Positions 63,727 through 64,000 of a DNA stretch of 64,000 nucleotides are shown piece after piece. The stretch lies in assembly GCF_001570525.1 (NCBI RefSeq), contig NZ_BBXC01000008.1, positions 647,841 through 711,840 on the forward strand, written 5' to 3'. Under the pieces are notes generated by a model. That model searched no databases. It was not told the origin of the DNA and was given only the letters and a program-made list of their open reading frames with translations. A program made the position numbers and the translations under genes. The DNA comes from Herbidospora sakaeratensis. Its GTDB lineage: Bacteria > Actinomycetota > Actinomycetes > Streptosporangiales > Streptosporangiaceae. Every line of letters begins with the position of its first letter. Position 1 is the stretch's first letter.

Positions 63727-64000
63727 TCACTGGCCCGGCTCCCGGCTCTGGAGGCGTTCGCCCGGTTCCAGTGGGAAGTGGCAGGCCCACTTGTGGCCGT
63801 CTCCCAGGAGGAGCGGCTCCTCGACCACGCAGCGTTCCTGCGCCTTCGGGCAGCGCGGGTGGAAGCGGCAGCCCGTCGGCGGTGAGATCGGTGACGGCAC
63901 GTCGCCGCGCAGCACCACCCGCTCCCGCTGCCTGTCCGGGTCGGCGACCGAGGCGGCCGACAACAACGCCGCGGTGTACGGGTGGCGGGGGCGTTCGTAG
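63727..64000 (-). CDS. Peptide ABC transporter ATPase (DppF/OppF type), C-terminal end
   Basis: Only the last 90 codons lie in the window; the gene continues past the right edge. The visible frame reads [20 protein letters not shown] and then the zinc-ribbon-like tail [20 protein letters not shown], hallmarks of the oligopeptide ATPase C-terminal domain. It points the same way as the other transport genes and probably opens system 1 together with a neighbouring ATPase outside the window. Confidence 0.9.
   Translation of the reverse strand, partial: YERPRHPYTAALLSAASVADPDRQRERVVLRGDVPSPISPPTGCRFHPRCPKAQERCVVEEPLLLGDGHKWACHFPLEPGERLQSREPGQ

Overview
The window is high-GC actinobacterial chromosome. 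Its gene content (hrdB-type principal sigma factor, parE/parC, a FasR-FAS II cluster, many GTG starts, DUF3145, DUF5998 and DUF7455 proteins) points to the Streptosporangiales or a close relative of Streptomyces; this placement is inference. About 65 protein genes are supported. I see no rRNA, convincing tRNA, CRISPR array, prophage or insertion sequence. Several short repeat families lie between genes, and one lies inside a gene.

Layout. 1-4.5 kb: a five-gene chain with ATGA overlaps (ABC ATPase, permease, S41 protease lipoprotein, alpha/beta hydrolase lipoprotein, unknown). 4.5-7.8 kb, minus strand: MarR regulator, tiny CxxCxG protein, orphan TnsA/PD-(D/E)XK-like nuclease, hemerythrin, short WYL regulator, PHP phosphoesterase. 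7.9-10 kb: an operon resembling E. coli yjfM-yjfC-yjfL. 10-11 kb: VOC and AraC-type genes. 11.1-17.2 kb: fasR-fabD-fabH-acpP-fabF-accD, the type II fatty-acid synthase with its activator and carboxyltransferase, followed across a 1.27-kb repeat-rich gap by a DUF3145 gene. 19.3-22.5 kb: an ECF-like sigma factor, a small soluble protein and a CHAT-domain protease, translationally coupled.

22.5-28.6 kb, minus strand: EEP-family hydrolase, rhodanese, phosphodiesterase-like protein, DUF5998 protein, and a GNAT/acyl-CoA-synthetase fusion (protein acyltransferase type). 28.7-35.3 kb: PfkB kinase, DUF2306 membrane protein, two-component system, GH10 enzyme, and a RecQ helicase with a phosphoribosyltransferase-like tail. 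35.3-44.1 kb: parC and parE flank an ArsR/SRPBCC pair with a clear operator, VOC, carbonic anhydrase and GNAT genes. 44.3-50.9 kb: yaaA, an unknown gene, principal sigma factor rpoD (hrdB), a PAS-GAF-PP2C phosphatase and an HhH-GPD protein. 51-55 kb: two poorly known proteins, then pxpABC (5-oxoprolinase). 55-64 kb, minus strand: an AlkZ-like winged-helix protein downstream of two tandem peptide-type ABC importers; the last ATPase gene runs off the right edge.

Most genes are ordinary housekeeping. The parts that best repay attention are the sigma/CHAT cassette, the 65-74-bp tandem array at 17.9-18.5 kb, the dispersed palindromic repeats (one inside the CHAT gene, one family inside the peptide-transport cluster), and several unusual domain combinations.
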